A stretch of 64,000 bases of DNA from Sipunculus nudus (GCA_026874595.1 CM049317.1:9582382-9646381); one strand, 5' to 3'; counted from the stretch's first letter, positions 23,140 through 36,241 are shown. The notes: generated by a model not told the origin, from the letters alone. A program made the numbers and translations.

Positions 23140-23639
23140 TTTCAGCCATTTTTTGTCTGCGGTAACTTCTTTCTTTACACCTTAACATTTTATCAAAACG
23201 ACGCCTGGTCTGAGTAAATTCTTGTCTTAGGACAATATTATGTAAATCTTTCTTACATAATTCTTCAAATTAAGTTCTTTGTTCCGCATATAAACCCAGG
23301 CCTCTGCGAGTTTATTGTCCCAATACAGCTTCACACTTATTTTCCGCTTACTAGGCCCACACTTGTCCCGTGCCCTATTCAATTTGGAGGGCAAACCGTC
23401 GTGTATTTCTTCATATATAATGCAACAAAATTGTCTGTAACACAGGTCTATTTCAACATTTTCATAAGGGTCACTATTATTTTCAAAGAAAGCCTGAGCT
23501 TTGTTGACAAAAGATTCATTGTTTAAAATACTTTTTGGGATGTTGTTGAAATTGATACATTTTTTTAAGTAGGAATAGGACAGTCCGGTGCCTCAAGTTG
23601 CATTATACGATAAATTTCCGTTCCAGTGTTAGAAGAAAC

Positions 23640-24473
23640 AAAGTCAGTGCTGTGTTTATCTGACCAAAACAATGAGTATCACATGATCTGGTACTTTACA
23701 ATGTCCCTCGATCATACTTTGTAGGTTAAACTCATCAATGACGTCAATACCATGAAGTATCCTGAAACCAGTACATTTTTCGAGGGTATCATGCCCAGTT
23801 ATTATAAAATCAACTACCAATTTTCCCTTGCCGGTGACTGAGGTGAAATAATTCCTGTCTGTCTATTCTACCATTAAGTACACAAAGCATATTTTCTTTA
23901 AGGAATTCAATCAGGCTTTCACCATGAAGATTACAAGTTTCATCTAAAATTTCTCTTGGTTCTAAATTTTCCACCTCAGGAATAGTGTCTTGTAGTTTAC
24001 CTAAACGAGCATTAAAATCTCCAAGTATAAAGACATGGTCAACATTAGAACAAGAGTAAACTGCCTGGGTCAAATGAGCGAAAAAAGAATCACTATCCCT
24101 GCCCCACAGTGACTGTTCATGTGGAAGATAACAAACATAAACAACACTATGACAGTCTGTGAATCTATGTACTAACTGTATCCCTAATATACCGTCTTTG
24201 GTCCTGTCAACTATCTGAATATATAAAGTTACATGTAGATCTCGTCGAACAAATATATCAACTCCACCTGAAGCTTTTTTTCGTGTTTACATGGAGCATA
24301 TTTCGATTGTGGCCATACCAAACATAATGATCAAGCTCAATAGTATTGTTATTTTTTAAATGAGTTTCACATATACATATAATGTCAATGTTCAATTTCA
24401 GCAGAATTTTGCTCCTTAATTTTGCATTGTTCGTAGTCCATCCGTTCACATTCCAAACACACAAGGTGAGCAA
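23640..24473 (-). pseudogene. LINE ORF2: endonuclease domain remnant
   Basis: ORF2 starts at 24,473 with LTLCVWNVNGWTTNNAKLRS and then IDIICICETHL, the first two motifs of the APE-type endonuclease (catalytic Asn and Glu). Further on come GGVDIFVRRDLHV, VDHVFILGDFNARLG (the catalytic GDFN motif) and more. Frameshifts break it near 24,290 and 23,800. In an active element this domain nicks target DNA to prime reverse transcription. Confidence 0.8.
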
Positions 24474-24569
24474 ATCGGCCTGGTCACACGAGAGTTGGGT
24501 ATTCCCCTAATGGGTGGGTACAGGGATCGTGGCACAGCTGGGCACAAACACCTGAGGGGTATTTGCCAT

Positions 24570-25541
24570 TTAGAGGTTTGTTGGTGCCGGAGTGGTCAGT
24601 AGGGATCCACTGACCAGCGGAGGGCTCTGGGCTATTGTAAGTCCAGTGGTTACCAAAGTAGGAGGTGACGGTAACGAAGGGATATTGACTCCGGTAGGGT
24701 AGGCGTGCATCATGGCACTCTGATCCGAGGGCGCGAATGCTTTCATACTGGGCATCCCTTGAGAGCCAGCTGTAGACATCTGGCTTTGCGACTGTACTGG
24801 GACCCTTTGTAATATTTGCTTGTCTATTGTTTTGTTATAATCACCTGGTCCCCGATACCCAGTGGTTCCATGATATTGATTTTCCAATGTATTAGCGTGA
24901 ACCAGCTTACCGTTACCGGTTATTCTGTACTGCCCACCATTTGGAAGTTCGCTCAGAATAGTTCTTAAGTTGAGCTGGATTAGCCGTTCAGCATGTGTCT
25001 GGGAGGACTTCAGAAACACACGTTTATAAAGACCAGAGTTTTCGAGATTCTGTTTATTTCTGTACTTTTATTTTGTCACCTTCACTTGCTAGCTCAATTT
25101 TAAGTAAACCCGGTCTTCCATTTCTAGCGCCTAGTCTAAGTGCCCTAACCACAGGTATATTATCCAGACCAACACCTTCCTAAATAATTCTCAGTGCAAG
25201 ATTTTTAGGGTCTTCATTATCATTTTGCACCACTCTACTAGCTACCACAGTGACATCAGGATCAAACGGCTTGTTTCCTATCTTGTCGAGGATTTTTCTA
25301 TCACAGACATTTTGCTATCTAAGTCATCGATTCTCCTTGTCAGGATACCGATTTCGATGTCTATACGATTGTTCAACTCGGCAAATTTTGAATCAATTAT
25401 TTGAGTAATATCTATGCGCATTCTTTCAACTGACTCACTAAGACAAACTTTGAAATCATCCTTCAGTGATTTTATCTTACCTTTTAGACTTCTTATTTCA
25501 GAAAGCAGTGTGTTACCTGTCGCTTCACTGATTTCCTCCAT
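24570..25541 (-). pseudogene. LINE ORF1 remnant (coiled coil plus nucleic-acid-binding-like domain)
   Basis: The start ATG at 25,541 opens MEEISEATGNTLLSEIRSLK. A heptad-rich coiled coil follows (KSLKDDFKV, RIDIEIGILTRRIDDLDSK). After an in-frame break at about 25,278 come VRALRLGARNGRPGLLKIEL, then GLYKRVFLKSSQTHAERLIQ and a Pro/Ser/Thr-rich tail, stop at 24,570. This is the usual plan of LINE ORF1 nucleic-acid chaperones. At least one stop and one frameshift (near 25,180 and 25,030) disable it. Confidence 0.75.
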
Positions 25542-25571
25542 ATTTATCTTGCCCTGTTTTGGATTCGGGTG

Positions 25572-26172
25572 GAAAACTATTGCAGATGGCACCACCAGTC
25601 TTGAGTACAATAGGTAGGATTCCAAGATCTATGGGTATGCACCAATTCAGACCAATACAGCAAATCACAAGTGAGAAAAGTGCTTTTTTTATTCTACAAA
25701 ACCAGGAAAGTAGGTCACGCTACCTGTCTGGCTTATGATAAACCTTTCCAAGATGGATGGACATGCCAAATTTCATACCAATATCTTGAACCATTCCTGA
25801 GATATGAGCAATTTTCACCAAAAGCGCATGTACGGATGGACGCCACAGGAAAATGATTGCAGGTGGTCCATGATCAATATTCATACATGAAATCATGGTG
25901 ATCAATGCAGTAGTTATTCAGAAACTTGAGGTTTTGTATTAAATTGTTGATTTTATCTGGGGAATATTTACGAGACCCATAGCTTGGAGATATGGGCAAC
26001 AGAGACCTTATTTCAGGTTTCCAAGGAGATTTTTCATTGACCTCCCTGGATGTCAAGTTAGTCCAGGTCCAGCAGTTACGATTTGTGCCCTGTTAATGGA
26101 TGGCCAGACGGCAGGCCGGACGGACAAAGGGTAATTGCTATAGCTCAAATGACTTACAGTCAGCTGAGCTAT
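25572..26172 (+). repeat. Composite repeat fragments next to the LINE 5' end
   Basis: It begins with ATTGCAGATGGCACCACCAG, also found near 2,280 in the ORC2 intron repeat. It then becomes a unit of the 336-bp family (ATGGGCAACAGAGACCTTAT) and ends GCTATAGCTCAAATGACTTA then CAGCTGAGCT at about 26,171. Confidence 0.65.
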
Positions 26173-26177
26173 AAAAC

Positions 26178-28630
26178 AATGGACCCATGGGTCACATCGA
26201 TCAGCTGAATTTTGGAAAATATTAGTAACTGCAAAATATTTTTATTTCTTATGGTTTTTCCATGTATATTGCCATTTGAAAAGCTAAGAGAAAATGGCCC
26301 AGCTTAAATGAAACTCTGTAAATTATAGAATAATGGATATGAGCTAAAGCATATGGACTGTGTAATAAATGAAACCTTTGACCTGAAACCATTTAGTGAT
26401 GCACCAAGGGAAAAAATGGGCCTACGGTAAGTGTCATATAAAAGTTCCATTTCATAAACAAATAATGTGTGAAGGTAATAAAGTTTTCAAAAGTTAAATA
26501 TATGGCCATATGAGTTAAAAATTAATACCACAAAGTTTGACCAATATTCCTAATTTTAAAAACTAGGTTTAACAGTGTTATTCACACCTAGGCCCCGCCA
26601 ACATTAAGAGATATGAATGAAATGCTACCAAGTATTTATATCTTCTTAAATCTTGTCAGTTAGCACTTACATTAGGTCCTAATATTTTACCATATTTGAA
26701 TATTAGGATTTAATTCCTGCACATTTTTTTCTTTTAAAAAAATCTAAATTGTCCAAGTCTCAACAAAAAGAATTTTTTTAACATTAAAATTATAAGCTTT
26801 GTCTTGTATATTAGTCCTGTGTATCGAAGCGGTGGGTCAGGGAGGGGTCTCTGTTGTTACTGTTCATCGCTGAAAAAATGTGAAATTATAAGATTCATCT
26901 TGTTTAGAGGTCTGTCAACAGAATGGGGTGGGGGGGGGGGGAGAGAAAGGCTCCCTGTGGTATTTATGCTGGCAGCCTGATCAAGCTCATCAAGACAGAG
27001 GGCCTGCCCGAGTGATGTGATTACATAACAGCCTGGGGAGCATAGAGTTGCACTGAATAACCTACAGTGACCTCAGTGGACTGCTTGACAATGTTAGGGA
27101 ACACAACAAGAGCCTCCAAACAAATTCAATAACTAGCCTAATTTTGCAGCTTTTATTTTTAAAATTTCAGATTTTAACAGATTAAATCCTTATGTGTACA
27201 TGCTGTGAAAATATCATCCACAGTACTTACAGGAAAAAAATCCTGCCGTGGCCAAAGTTGGGCAAAATTTAAGGTACTGATTTTATATTTATGCTAATAA
27301 CTTAAAAAAGTTGCAAATTTCAGATCTAATTTTCGGTATACAATTGAATCTTGATTAAATGATGTTATATTCCTTAAAAAAGTCTCAGCCATTCTTATGT
27401 TAAGTGAGTAAATATATATCCTGATTTTTTACAAGGTGCATTATGTTTGGGCCTACAACTTCAACAAATTATGCAATACTGACCTAAATTTTGGTATGTA
27501 CATAGGAAATGTATGGAAAAATATGAATATTTACAATTACATCTAACATTATGCCAATTTTTGGATTACCAGGTAAACAAAAGTAGGGTCATGATGCTAG
27601 AAAATACAAATACATTAAGGCTTCTAAAAAACTTCAATAGCTAGACTATTTTTTAAGCTTATACTTTCAAATTCAAAATTCATCAGATTAAATCCATATG
27701 TAAACTGGCTGTGAAAATTAAATCAAATGTACTTATAAGAAAAAAACGTGCCATGGTCAAATTTAGACAAAAGTTAAGGTACCAATTTTTTATTTTTGCT
27801 AATATTTTAAAAAATTTATCAGATTTCCATCTAATTCTGGGTATACAATTTAATTTTGATTAATTAAAGATATATTACTGGAAAAAAAGTTGATAGCTTT
27901 AAAATGTTTTGTGTTAAGTGATCAAATATCTTTCCTGATTTTTTACAAAATGCATTATGTTTGAGCCCATAACATTTTTTAAATCATATAATACAGACCT
28001 AATTTCTGGCATGTACATAGGAACTATATAGAGGAATATTTATGGTAAATATGAAGAAAAACAGGTGAGTTGTTTCGTAACTAGGCTGTCCTGAAATGCG
28101 AAAATAGGTTTTTAATAAAAAATTGAGGTTTTTCCATAATTTCTCAAAGGAACGAAGTCGCAAAGACCCAGTTTTCGGCTTGGTAGGAGATCTTGGGGAC
28201 ATCTAACATTATGCCGAATTTTGGATTCCTAGGTCTTACAGTTTCAAAACGTGCCACATCTACGGAAGGACGGACGGACGGACGGCCAAACGGACAGACG
28301 ACAGACAATGGATCATGACAATAGCTCAGATGACTTATAGTCAGCTGAGCTAAAAACAGATCAGTGGTTTTGATATTAGGCAGTCTTGAAGTGTGACCAT
28401 CTGTTTTAAATGGAAAATTGAATTTTTTCCTTTATATCTCAAAGGAACAAAGTTTTAGTGACCCAATTTTCCGTATGGTTGGAGATTTTGTGACATTTAA
28501 CTGTATGCCAAATTTTTGATCAATAGGTCCAACTGTTTTAAAATGTGCCAGTTTAACAGATGGACAGACTGACACCCAATGGACAAAGGACCATTACTAT
28601 AGCTCAGTTGACTTATGGTCAGCTGAGCTA
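26178..28630 (+). repeat. CAAGGGACCC...CAGCTGAGCT family member, 2.45 kb
   Basis: The left end reads CAATGGACCCATGGGTCAC; the right end is CTATAGCTCAGTTGACTTAT then CAGCTGAGCT at 28,630, with the next family member starting three bases later. A second, internal right end at 28,318-28,353 follows a GGAC-rich run, so this copy is itself composite. The interior holds diverged repeats of a block with GATTTTTTACAAGGTGCATT and GATTAAATCC. No ORF is supported. Confidence 0.7.
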
Positions 28631-28632
28631 AA

Positions 28633-31600
28633 CAAGGGACCCATGGGTCACGGCGCTCAGCTGATCATGATTGGACTATAAATGTTTCTCCACTGTGATA
28701 CTATATCAAGTCGATAAAGCTTATGAATATCATGGACATGTTGGGCTATTATAAAGGAATTTAATGTAATATGTGAGTAAATGATAAATGAAATTACCTG
28801 ACTGATGGATTAATAGAGTCAAATATAGTGGTTTATTTTTTATTTATTTAGGAGGGGTTGAAAATTGTGATATATTTGAGCAAATATGAATGCAATGACA
28901 GCAGTTATAAGCAGTAGTAGAATGATGATAAGGCTATTTGTTGAAGGATCTAAAGTGTATGGTAGTCTGCAAGCTTTCAATTTGACAGATATGATGTTAT
29001 GATTAACTATGCTGATGAAGTGATTCATGAATTTGTGACTGTATGACACAATATCTCTTTAGTCTTGACAAGGTACATTATTGTGATGCCCACTATGTCT
29101 ACATATTACACAATACTGACATAATTTCTGACATGTACATAGGTACCTATGGACGAATAGTTATACAAAATATTAAAGTATGAATATATCTGATTCATCT
29201 TGTTCTTGCTTACTGAGGCTGACTTTGGGATAGGGTTCGGAGAAGGGAAAAGTGAGGGCAGCACGAAGGTGGATGTAGAAATATTCTATTGTAATGTTTT
29301 TCATTTATACAAGAATATGAAAAGCTAAGAGGAAAGGGGTCCTCCTACTTGGTTACAGTAAAGTTCTAAATATATGATTGCAACTAATACTCTGACAAGA
29401 CTGTCATGAAGAAAAACAGTAAAAGTTTTGAGATACTGTGATGCATATGAAAATTTACAGATGGACAGGCAAGTTGACAGAATGGACTAATACCTTTATT
29501 TCACTTTCAGGGGAATAATGCATTTAAGTTTATATATAATCCCATTTTTTTTAAGCATATCCACTTTTTCCATTAAGAAGTTTATATCTGAATCATTCTC
29601 TTATTTACAGGTTTTATAAATTTTTAATAAAAAAACCTGAAAATATAAGTTTAAATATTAGAATTGTTGCAAAAGTTGCAATCATTATATATACAGAGTA
29701 AAAAACTGAAACTATAAGTTAAAATATTAGAATTGTTGCAAAAGTTGCAATCATCGTATATCCAGAGTGTAGCTCATATTGGGTCATATTATGCATACAC
29801 ATATATTTAATTATTTTTAAATCATAAATGTTTAAACTGAATTTAAAAGAAAATAATGCCACAACATGGCATCTACAAGAATATTCCTTGAATCACTATT
29901 AAAAAGTTTTGCACATTGGAGTTTTCAGTACATGCTTAATTTTATTCACCAAAATAAAATAAAAGATTCAGTAAATTTGATAAAATTAAACATCTTTTCA
30001 AATAAAGTAAACACACTGTTGGTTGAATGAGGGACAAACAATATCATTGTGCTAATTACTATCCCAGTTTTAATTTATTACTGGAATTAATACTCAATTT
30101 CACACCTGGTGAAGTTTTTACTCTTCTGAAGTAAGGAATTACTTATCTCATGAACATCCACACTTTCATAGCAATACACCAATTTGTGGACACAATTAAA
30201 TGTACACTTTAATCACTGTAACCCTGGTGGTAAAATACAAAATCTAAAATGTAGCATAGCCTAGAATAAGAATGAATCAAATACAGAAAATAATAACATT
30301 CATCTAGTTTATGCACCTGCTGGGGGGGGGGGGGGGGAGTGCAGGGCATAGGGGAAGCCTGCTGGTAGTGGCCAAGCTGACCCAAGGCAAGCTGCCTGGG
30401 GTGGGTTACATAATGCAAGTGAAGGCTGTACTACTAGGTGGGCTAGATGTAAACAACACTTGACATGGTGTATGAAAACATGAATAAAAGCTATTCTTTC
30501 CAATCAATTTCTTTGAAATTTCAGATTTTAAAAGATTAAATCCTTATGTATATATGCTGTGAAAATTAAATCAACAGTGCCAAAGTTGGACAAAAATTTA
30601 AGGTATTGATTTTTTATTTATGCTAATAACTTGAAAAATTTGCAAAATTCAGATCTAATTTTGGGTTAACAATTGAATCTGGATTTACTAAAGTTATATT
30701 CCTGAAAAAAAGTCTCTATGTTCAGCAATTCTCATGTTAGGTGAGTAAATATATTTCCTGATTTTTTTTAAAATTGCATTATGTTTTGCCCCATAACTTC
30801 AAAATAATACCCAATACTGACCTAATTTTTGGTATGTTCGTAGAAAATGTATAAAAGAAAGTGAATACTAAATACAATCAAAAACAGATCAGTGGTTTTG
30901 ATATTAGGCAGCCTTGAAGTGTAACAATGGCTTTTTTTATGGAAAATGGAGTTTTTTCCCTTAATATCTCGAAGGAACGAAGTCCTAATGACCAAATTTT
31001 TGGTATGGTAGGAGATTTTGGGGACATCTAAAATTATGCCAACAGCCTGGGGAGCATAGAGATGTGCACTGAATGACCTACAGTCATCAAAGTGGACTGC
31101 TTGACAATGTAAGGGAATACAACAAGAGCCTAAAAAAATTCAATAACTAGCCTAATTTTGCAGCTTTTATTTTCAAATTTCAGATTTTAACAGATTAAAT
31201 CCTTATGTGTACATGCTGTGAAAATAACATCCACAGTACTTACAGGAAAAAATTGTGCCGTGGTTGGGCAAAATTTAAGGTACTGATTTTATATTTATGC
31301 TAATAACTTAAAAAAATTTTACCAGATTTTGATCTAATTTTTGGTATACAATTTAATTTCGATTAATTAAAGTTGTATTACTGGAAAAAAGTCCCTACCT
31401 TTAACACTTTTGGTCTTAAGTGACCAAATATCTTCCACAAAGTCCATTATGTTTGGGCCCATAACTTTTTTAAATTATAAAATACTGACTTAATATCTGG
31501 CATGTACATAGAAACTATATAGAGGAATATTTATGGTAAATATGAAGAAAACCAGATGAGTGGTTTTGATATAAGGCAGTCCTGAAGTGTGAAAATAGAT

Positions 31601-31850
31601 TTCAAATAAAAAATTGAGGTTTTTCCTTAATATCTCGAAGGAACGAAGTCCTATTGATCCAGTTTTCGGCATGGTAGGAGATTTTAGGGACATCTAACTG
31701 TATGCTCAATTTCAGATTCGTAGGTCCAACGTTGTTGAAACGTGCCAGTCTTACGGATGGACATCCAAACTGACAGACGGACAGGCGGACGGACGACGGA
31801 CAATGGACCACGACTATAGCTCAGATGACTTATAGTCAGCTGAGCTAAAA
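28633..31850 (+). repeat. CAAGGGACCC...CAGCTGAGCT family member, 3.2 kb, copy A of an inverted pair
   Basis: Start CAAGGGACCCATGGGTCACG (contains the 12-bp palindrome GACCCATGGGTC). End AGCTCAGATGAC-TTATA-GTCAGCTGAGCT, a 12-bp-stem hairpin with one mismatch, followed by AAAAA. The reverse complement of the whole body recurs at 51,883-55,033 with the same order of blocks (for example the GGAGGGGTTGAAAATTGTGA block at 28,851 and the poly-G/CACCTGC block near 30,315). No protein is encoded; probably a non-autonomous mobile element. Confidence 0.78.
30321..30338 (+). repeat. Poly-G tract
   Basis: A run of about 18 G. Its partner in inverted copy B is a C-run near 53,421, so it belongs to the element. 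Confidence 0.9.
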
Positions 31851-32172
31851 ATTAGAAGAAATACAGGTAACGCCACCAGTCTTCAGGATTACTTTATATG
31901 GAGAGAATCATTGCAATCAATTCATTATTATTCTGAGGTGTACTTACAAGCCCCATAGCTTGGAGGATAAAGGGCATAGTAACCTAATTTCAGGTTTTAA
32001 AAGAGATTTTTATGGACCTCCATTGGTTTTAGTTTGAAATTTCTAGGTCCAGAGGTTAAGATTTCTGCCCTGTTAACTGACTGATGGATGGACAGACAGA
32101 TGGCATGACAGACGGATGATGCACAAAGAGTGCTGCTATAGCTCAGATAACTTTCAGTCAGCTGACCTAAAA
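31851..32172 (+). repeat. Short member of the 336-bp family
   Basis: It starts with CAGGTAACGCCACCAGTC-like sequence and ends GCTATAGCTCAGATAACTTT then CAGCTGACCT plus A-run. GACA/GATG-rich sequence precedes the end as in other members. It lies directly against the end of the 3.2-kb copy A. Confidence 0.7.
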
Positions 32173-34888
32173 AGAACCTGTGTATCAGCTGACAAATCAT
32201 GTTCATCTGAATGATTATAAATGATTATCACTTGCCTGATTATAAATAAAATCATAATGGTGTTCACAGGAATAAATACAATTTTCATCTTACAAGGTCT
32301 TACAGAGAAAAATGAGCCATGTTCAAAGTGGAGAGTAATGTTGCAGTGAAGAACCAAAAATCTTAAAACCTTTAAATGAATATCATCCTGGCCAAAGACC
32401 TATTCATACTAAAATCTGTCAGAACATGGAAACACTGTATAAATCAGTCAATTAATTAAATAAATAAAAGAAATATTTCACATATATTAATTTTAATTAT
32501 AATAATAATAGTAAAGTTAAATCTTGCTATTCAGTATGAAAATATGCCACTTGAAATCATTTCATATATCATTTGACTTTCCAGTAACAACAGCCATACA
32601 GCAGTTTCACCAAGTGGCTTTCATTTGGGGTAGGCTACTGAATAGCACAATCAAATAGTTTTACATGGAAAAAAGAATTTTTGTTGCTTAATACAAAGTT
32701 AAATATTCCTCACTTTGTTTTCTTTCACTGATTGGTAAAATGTGCTGCACAACATCATCATCACCAGCAAATGTCACACTAACTTTCTTCACTCTCATAT
32801 TTTGGGATGTCATTCCTGGTATATGAGTGGCTCCACTAAAAATATATAAGTACATCTGCATCAGGCGTTAATGTCCGGTTTTACTGAGAAAAACCACACG
32901 TACAAAGGGTTTGGAAAGAGGAAAATAAATTAATTTCTCAACAAGTCTCACGAGTACTATTTAGAACAAGGGAAAAGTTGATCTGCAGAACAGATCTAGT
33001 ATTTCCCCCTCCTGATGAGGGAATATTAAAAAAAAAATTGTGAATACATCTTTGAAATTTAAGAGGGGTCAATGTCACCCACTAATAACCTCTGTGAACT
33101 TGAAAACTGCATGAAGGTCATCCATATTTGAACTTGCCCTTGCCCTTCATGAGGTACATCAATGCTGCAAGTTTGGCGACTGTGCCTCATATCTTTTGAG
33201 TTATTGAGTAAAAATATATTTAGCATTATCACTGCTGTAACCTTGAAAAATGTGTCAAGGTTATCTATGTTCAGTTTGACCTAGCTCCTGATAAGGTGCA
33301 TCAGTGCTGCAAGTTTTGTGACTGTATCTCAATTTCTTTTCGAGTTATTGTGTTCACATCATTTTAGCATTATCACTACTGTGACCTTGAAAAATGTGTT
33401 CAGGTCATCCATTTTCAGACTTGAACTAGCCATTGATAAGGTGTATCAATGCTGCAGGTTTGGTGACTGTACCTCAAATTCTTTTTGTGTTATTGCATAA
33501 ACATCATTTTAGCATTATCGCTGCTGTGTCCCATGCGCAAGGTCATAAAACAAATATATATTTATCAATTGCATATGTAACATATCACCTCCACATTTTT
33601 TCCACATTAAATGTCAATTAGAAGAATATATTGTCCTTATAAATGAAGATAAGGGGTGAACCTCTGCTCTTGGTTTTCCCACAAATTAATTGGGCCAGAA
33701 GTCCTTCTGATAAACTTGTTACAATGTATCAACTGCAAGTGGTATGGCAAAGATCACCCAGGTTATTGTTTCAGATTCTGAGACGTTTTTACAAGAGCCA
33801 GGGTTGTAATGTATAAAAGTGAATCTTGTTTACATACTTAAACACCATATTTAACTAAATTTCCAGGTCATCTGAATAAAATACTATAACTGCCCCAGTT
33901 TCCCTGTCATAGACACAATATATGATTTTAAAATTAATACAATTTTTTTTTCCTGGCATGGTTTTTAAGTTCTCACATTTTCTTGAAGCTTTTTATGTGG
34001 CCGTATCCGAGCCAGGATCTTGTGGTACTACTGGTAGCGTTATATCATGCAGATTAAGGTCAGACCCCTATCGCAGAAAGCAGATTAAATATGCTACACT
34101 GGAAGTCAGACCGCCAGCGCACAGCAGAATTATCACAGGAGAAATGGTCCATGTATGGACTACATCGCACGATACATTTCAATTCCAAACAAATACAAAT
34201 AGTGTCAAATACAAATAAAAAATTTTTTTTTCCATCCGTTTTACAAACATAATAAACATTAGCCACTGGCTGTTCTCACAGACGGTATGTAACAGATTGT
34301 AGAAAGGATATAAATAAAAGAAACATCAATATTTAAAAAAGATTCATATATGGGAAAGAGGTATTAGTGTACATGTAAAGATGTGTTAATCAATGAAATA
34401 TAAAATACTACAAAATACTACAATCATGTGTACTAAAAAACAGACATAAAAAAGGTTCAGACTTCCCAATCAAGTATAAAACATTCATTTTAGAATATAA
34501 TATTATTTGATTCTTTCAGGAATGTCTAGAACTTACATTACTACAGAAGATACCATATTGTTACAGAGTTTATTAAGAACAGATATAATTATCATCATAG
34601 TTACATTTTTACACTTACAATTGAAAACAGTCCAGTTTATAATAACCTTTTTAAATCCAACTAAGTTTTTTGCACATTTGCAGTGACAAGGTAGAATATT
34701 CCACTGAACAGCTGCTATATATCTGATAGAGTGCATACCAAAATGAGTAGTATTTACTCTGTGTATAATTAAATCAAACATCTGCCGTTATATGAATACA
34801 AATTTAAAATGACAAGAGATGAGATACCAAGCATTAATATGAGTTATACACACATGTTAAGCCACAACTGAGGTGCATTAGTTATTCT
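32173..34888. other. AT-rich stretch with one small tandem repeat
   Basis: No gene recognised. The only clear structure is the 143-bp tandem repeat listed separately. The open frames near 33.9-34.3 kb on both strands are short, unlike any family I know, and have no convincing splice context. Confidence 0.5.
33050..33545 (+). repeat. Tandem repeat, unit about 143 bp, 3-3.5 copies
   Basis: AATGCTGCAAGTTT-like boxes recur at about 33,163, 33,306 and 33,451. They alternate with TTTAGCATTATCACTGCTGT and ACCTTGAAAAATGTGT boxes. Copies are diverged. No frame is maintained. Confidence 0.75.
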
Positions 34889-35024
34889 CTAGTCAGGCTG
34901 AAGACCCCCCCATATATGATTTGGCTGGGATTTAAACCACATCTGTTCAATTATCGCCCATCCGAGTGGATGCAAGTTGGATGCAGCAATACTTGGTGCA
35001 GACTGTGGTGATCGATCATAAAAT
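34889..35024 (-). CDS. Possible orphan terminal exon, unknown protein
   Basis: On the minus strand a good acceptor (TTGACTTTCAG) opens a 44-codon frame, FYDRSPQSAPSIAASNLHPL then GWAIIEQMWFKSQPNHIWGG, ending LQPD and stop TAG at 34,889-34,891. A possible donor (CGCAGAG then GTAACG) lies upstream at about 35,060. I do not recognise the protein. It could be an exon of an unknown small gene, part of a repeat, or chance. Confidence 0.25.
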
Positions 35025-36180
35025 CTGAAAGTCAATACAAATTAAACAAGACCAAGCGTTACCTCTGCGGAAGATTCAACCTATCTTTATCTTGTACCCG
35101 CAATTCTTATTCACAAGTTATCTCGCGAATGTCTGGAAATGAATGGCGTTATACTTTGCCGTTTCCATAAAACTATTAGCAAAATAGTGGGCCTGAGTTC
35201 CATATTGCGCTGATCAGCGTATTGCTCAGTTGTCTTTTCGCACCCTGAAACATCGAGCTAAATTGATAATGTATATATGACATTTGTGCTAGAACTTTTG
35301 ATCGGGAACGATATTTTTATGGATGGAAAGATAATATGATACCTATTTAACAAGAACGTGTGACATTAAAAAAAATTGATATTTTAAAATTGCTCTTAAC
35401 TAAATTAAAACTAATTCAGGTACATGTATACCATTGCTTTAAATCAATTATAGACCCCCATAAAGTGTACATTATTTTAAACCTGATACTGTATTTTTAC
35501 GGTTGGTATATATATTTGTTAATTTACCAAAAGTTTTAACATGATTTTATAACTTTAGAAAAAAATAAAGGTACTCAGTAAGAGTAAGCCACTTAATTTT
35601 ATATTAAACTAAATGAAAACATCTCATAAGTATTTTTTCTCTACAAAGTGTCTTCTTGCTGAAAGCTCGGGATAAAAAGTCTTGGTAAGGCCACACAAAA
35701 ATCTGATAAGGCCACACACAAACATTTATCGTTTAACAAACTTTTGGAACAACAACTATGGTGCGATATATATTTTTTTTTTTATTTCCAGTCAGGGCTG
35801 TCGAAATAGGGGCGAGGTTGGGATTTGAATATATGGGTATGTTTTTTGCATTTAAAATCCCCTCTTATTAAGAAGATAATTTATATAAATAAATATTATT
35901 ACTATAAGAATGATATACTGTGGTTCAATTTCTGTATTTCTGAGTGTACTGTGAAATATATTACAAATTTGGGTCAGATTTCATAAGCGAATCCAGCGGG
36001 GTGGGGCGAGAGTCGAGGAGGTCCGGACAGCATCCCCCCCCCCCCCCCCCCCCCACAGCTTCCGGCTAGGGCTTCAGAAATTCGTTTGCGGCGTTTTTGA
36101 GGCTTTGTCACAAGTTTTCGTGGGTTGGACCCCTTCTCTTTCCAAATTCTGTGTATTTGTATAAATAGTACGGTAAACCG
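35025..36180. other. No gene recognised
   Basis: Unique-looking AT-rich sequence with a locally higher CpG segment at 35,060-35,240. A poly-C run lies at about 36,032-36,054. Nothing coding could be supported. Confidence 0.5.
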
Positions 36181-36208
36181 ACTGCATTCAACTGTAAGTG
36201 AAAGTTTT

Positions 36209-36241
36209 TTGACAGACAGACAGACAGACAGACAGACAGAG
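36209..36241 (+). repeat. (GACA)n microsatellite
   Basis: About eight perfect GACA units, next to the DIRS/Ngaro-like remnant and not associated with the CAGCTGAGCT terminus seen at other GACA runs in the window. Confidence 0.95.

Larger units (their letters stand above)
19990..25570 (-). mobile_element. Decayed non-LTR retrotransposon (LINE), two ORFs, CR1/Jockey-type group
   Basis: The order on the minus strand is ORF1 with coiled coil, apurinic-type endonuclease, reverse transcriptase, C-terminal zinc motif, then a 3' UTR with a plausible AATAAATAAA signal near 20,013-20,022. The length (about 4.8 kb without the nested insertion) suggests nearly full length, but both ORFs carry frameshifts and stops. 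A foldback element (20,110-20,899) interrupts the 3' UTR directly after the ORF2 stop. The 5' boundary is put at about 25,570, where host repeat sequence (GGAAAACTATTGCAGATGGC) begins; the 3' boundary is approximate and no target duplication was found. Clade placement is tentative. Confidence 0.85.

Noticed and set aside
31818-31850. tRNA or tRNA-derived SINE suggested by TAGCTCAGATGA
   Set aside because: It resembles an A-box/D-arm only because it is one arm of the terminal hairpin. No acceptor stem, anticodon arm or B-box in register was found.
28633-31850. Helitron
   Set aside because: There is a 3' hairpin, but the end is AGCT plus A-run rather than CTRR-T, and the left end is not TC.
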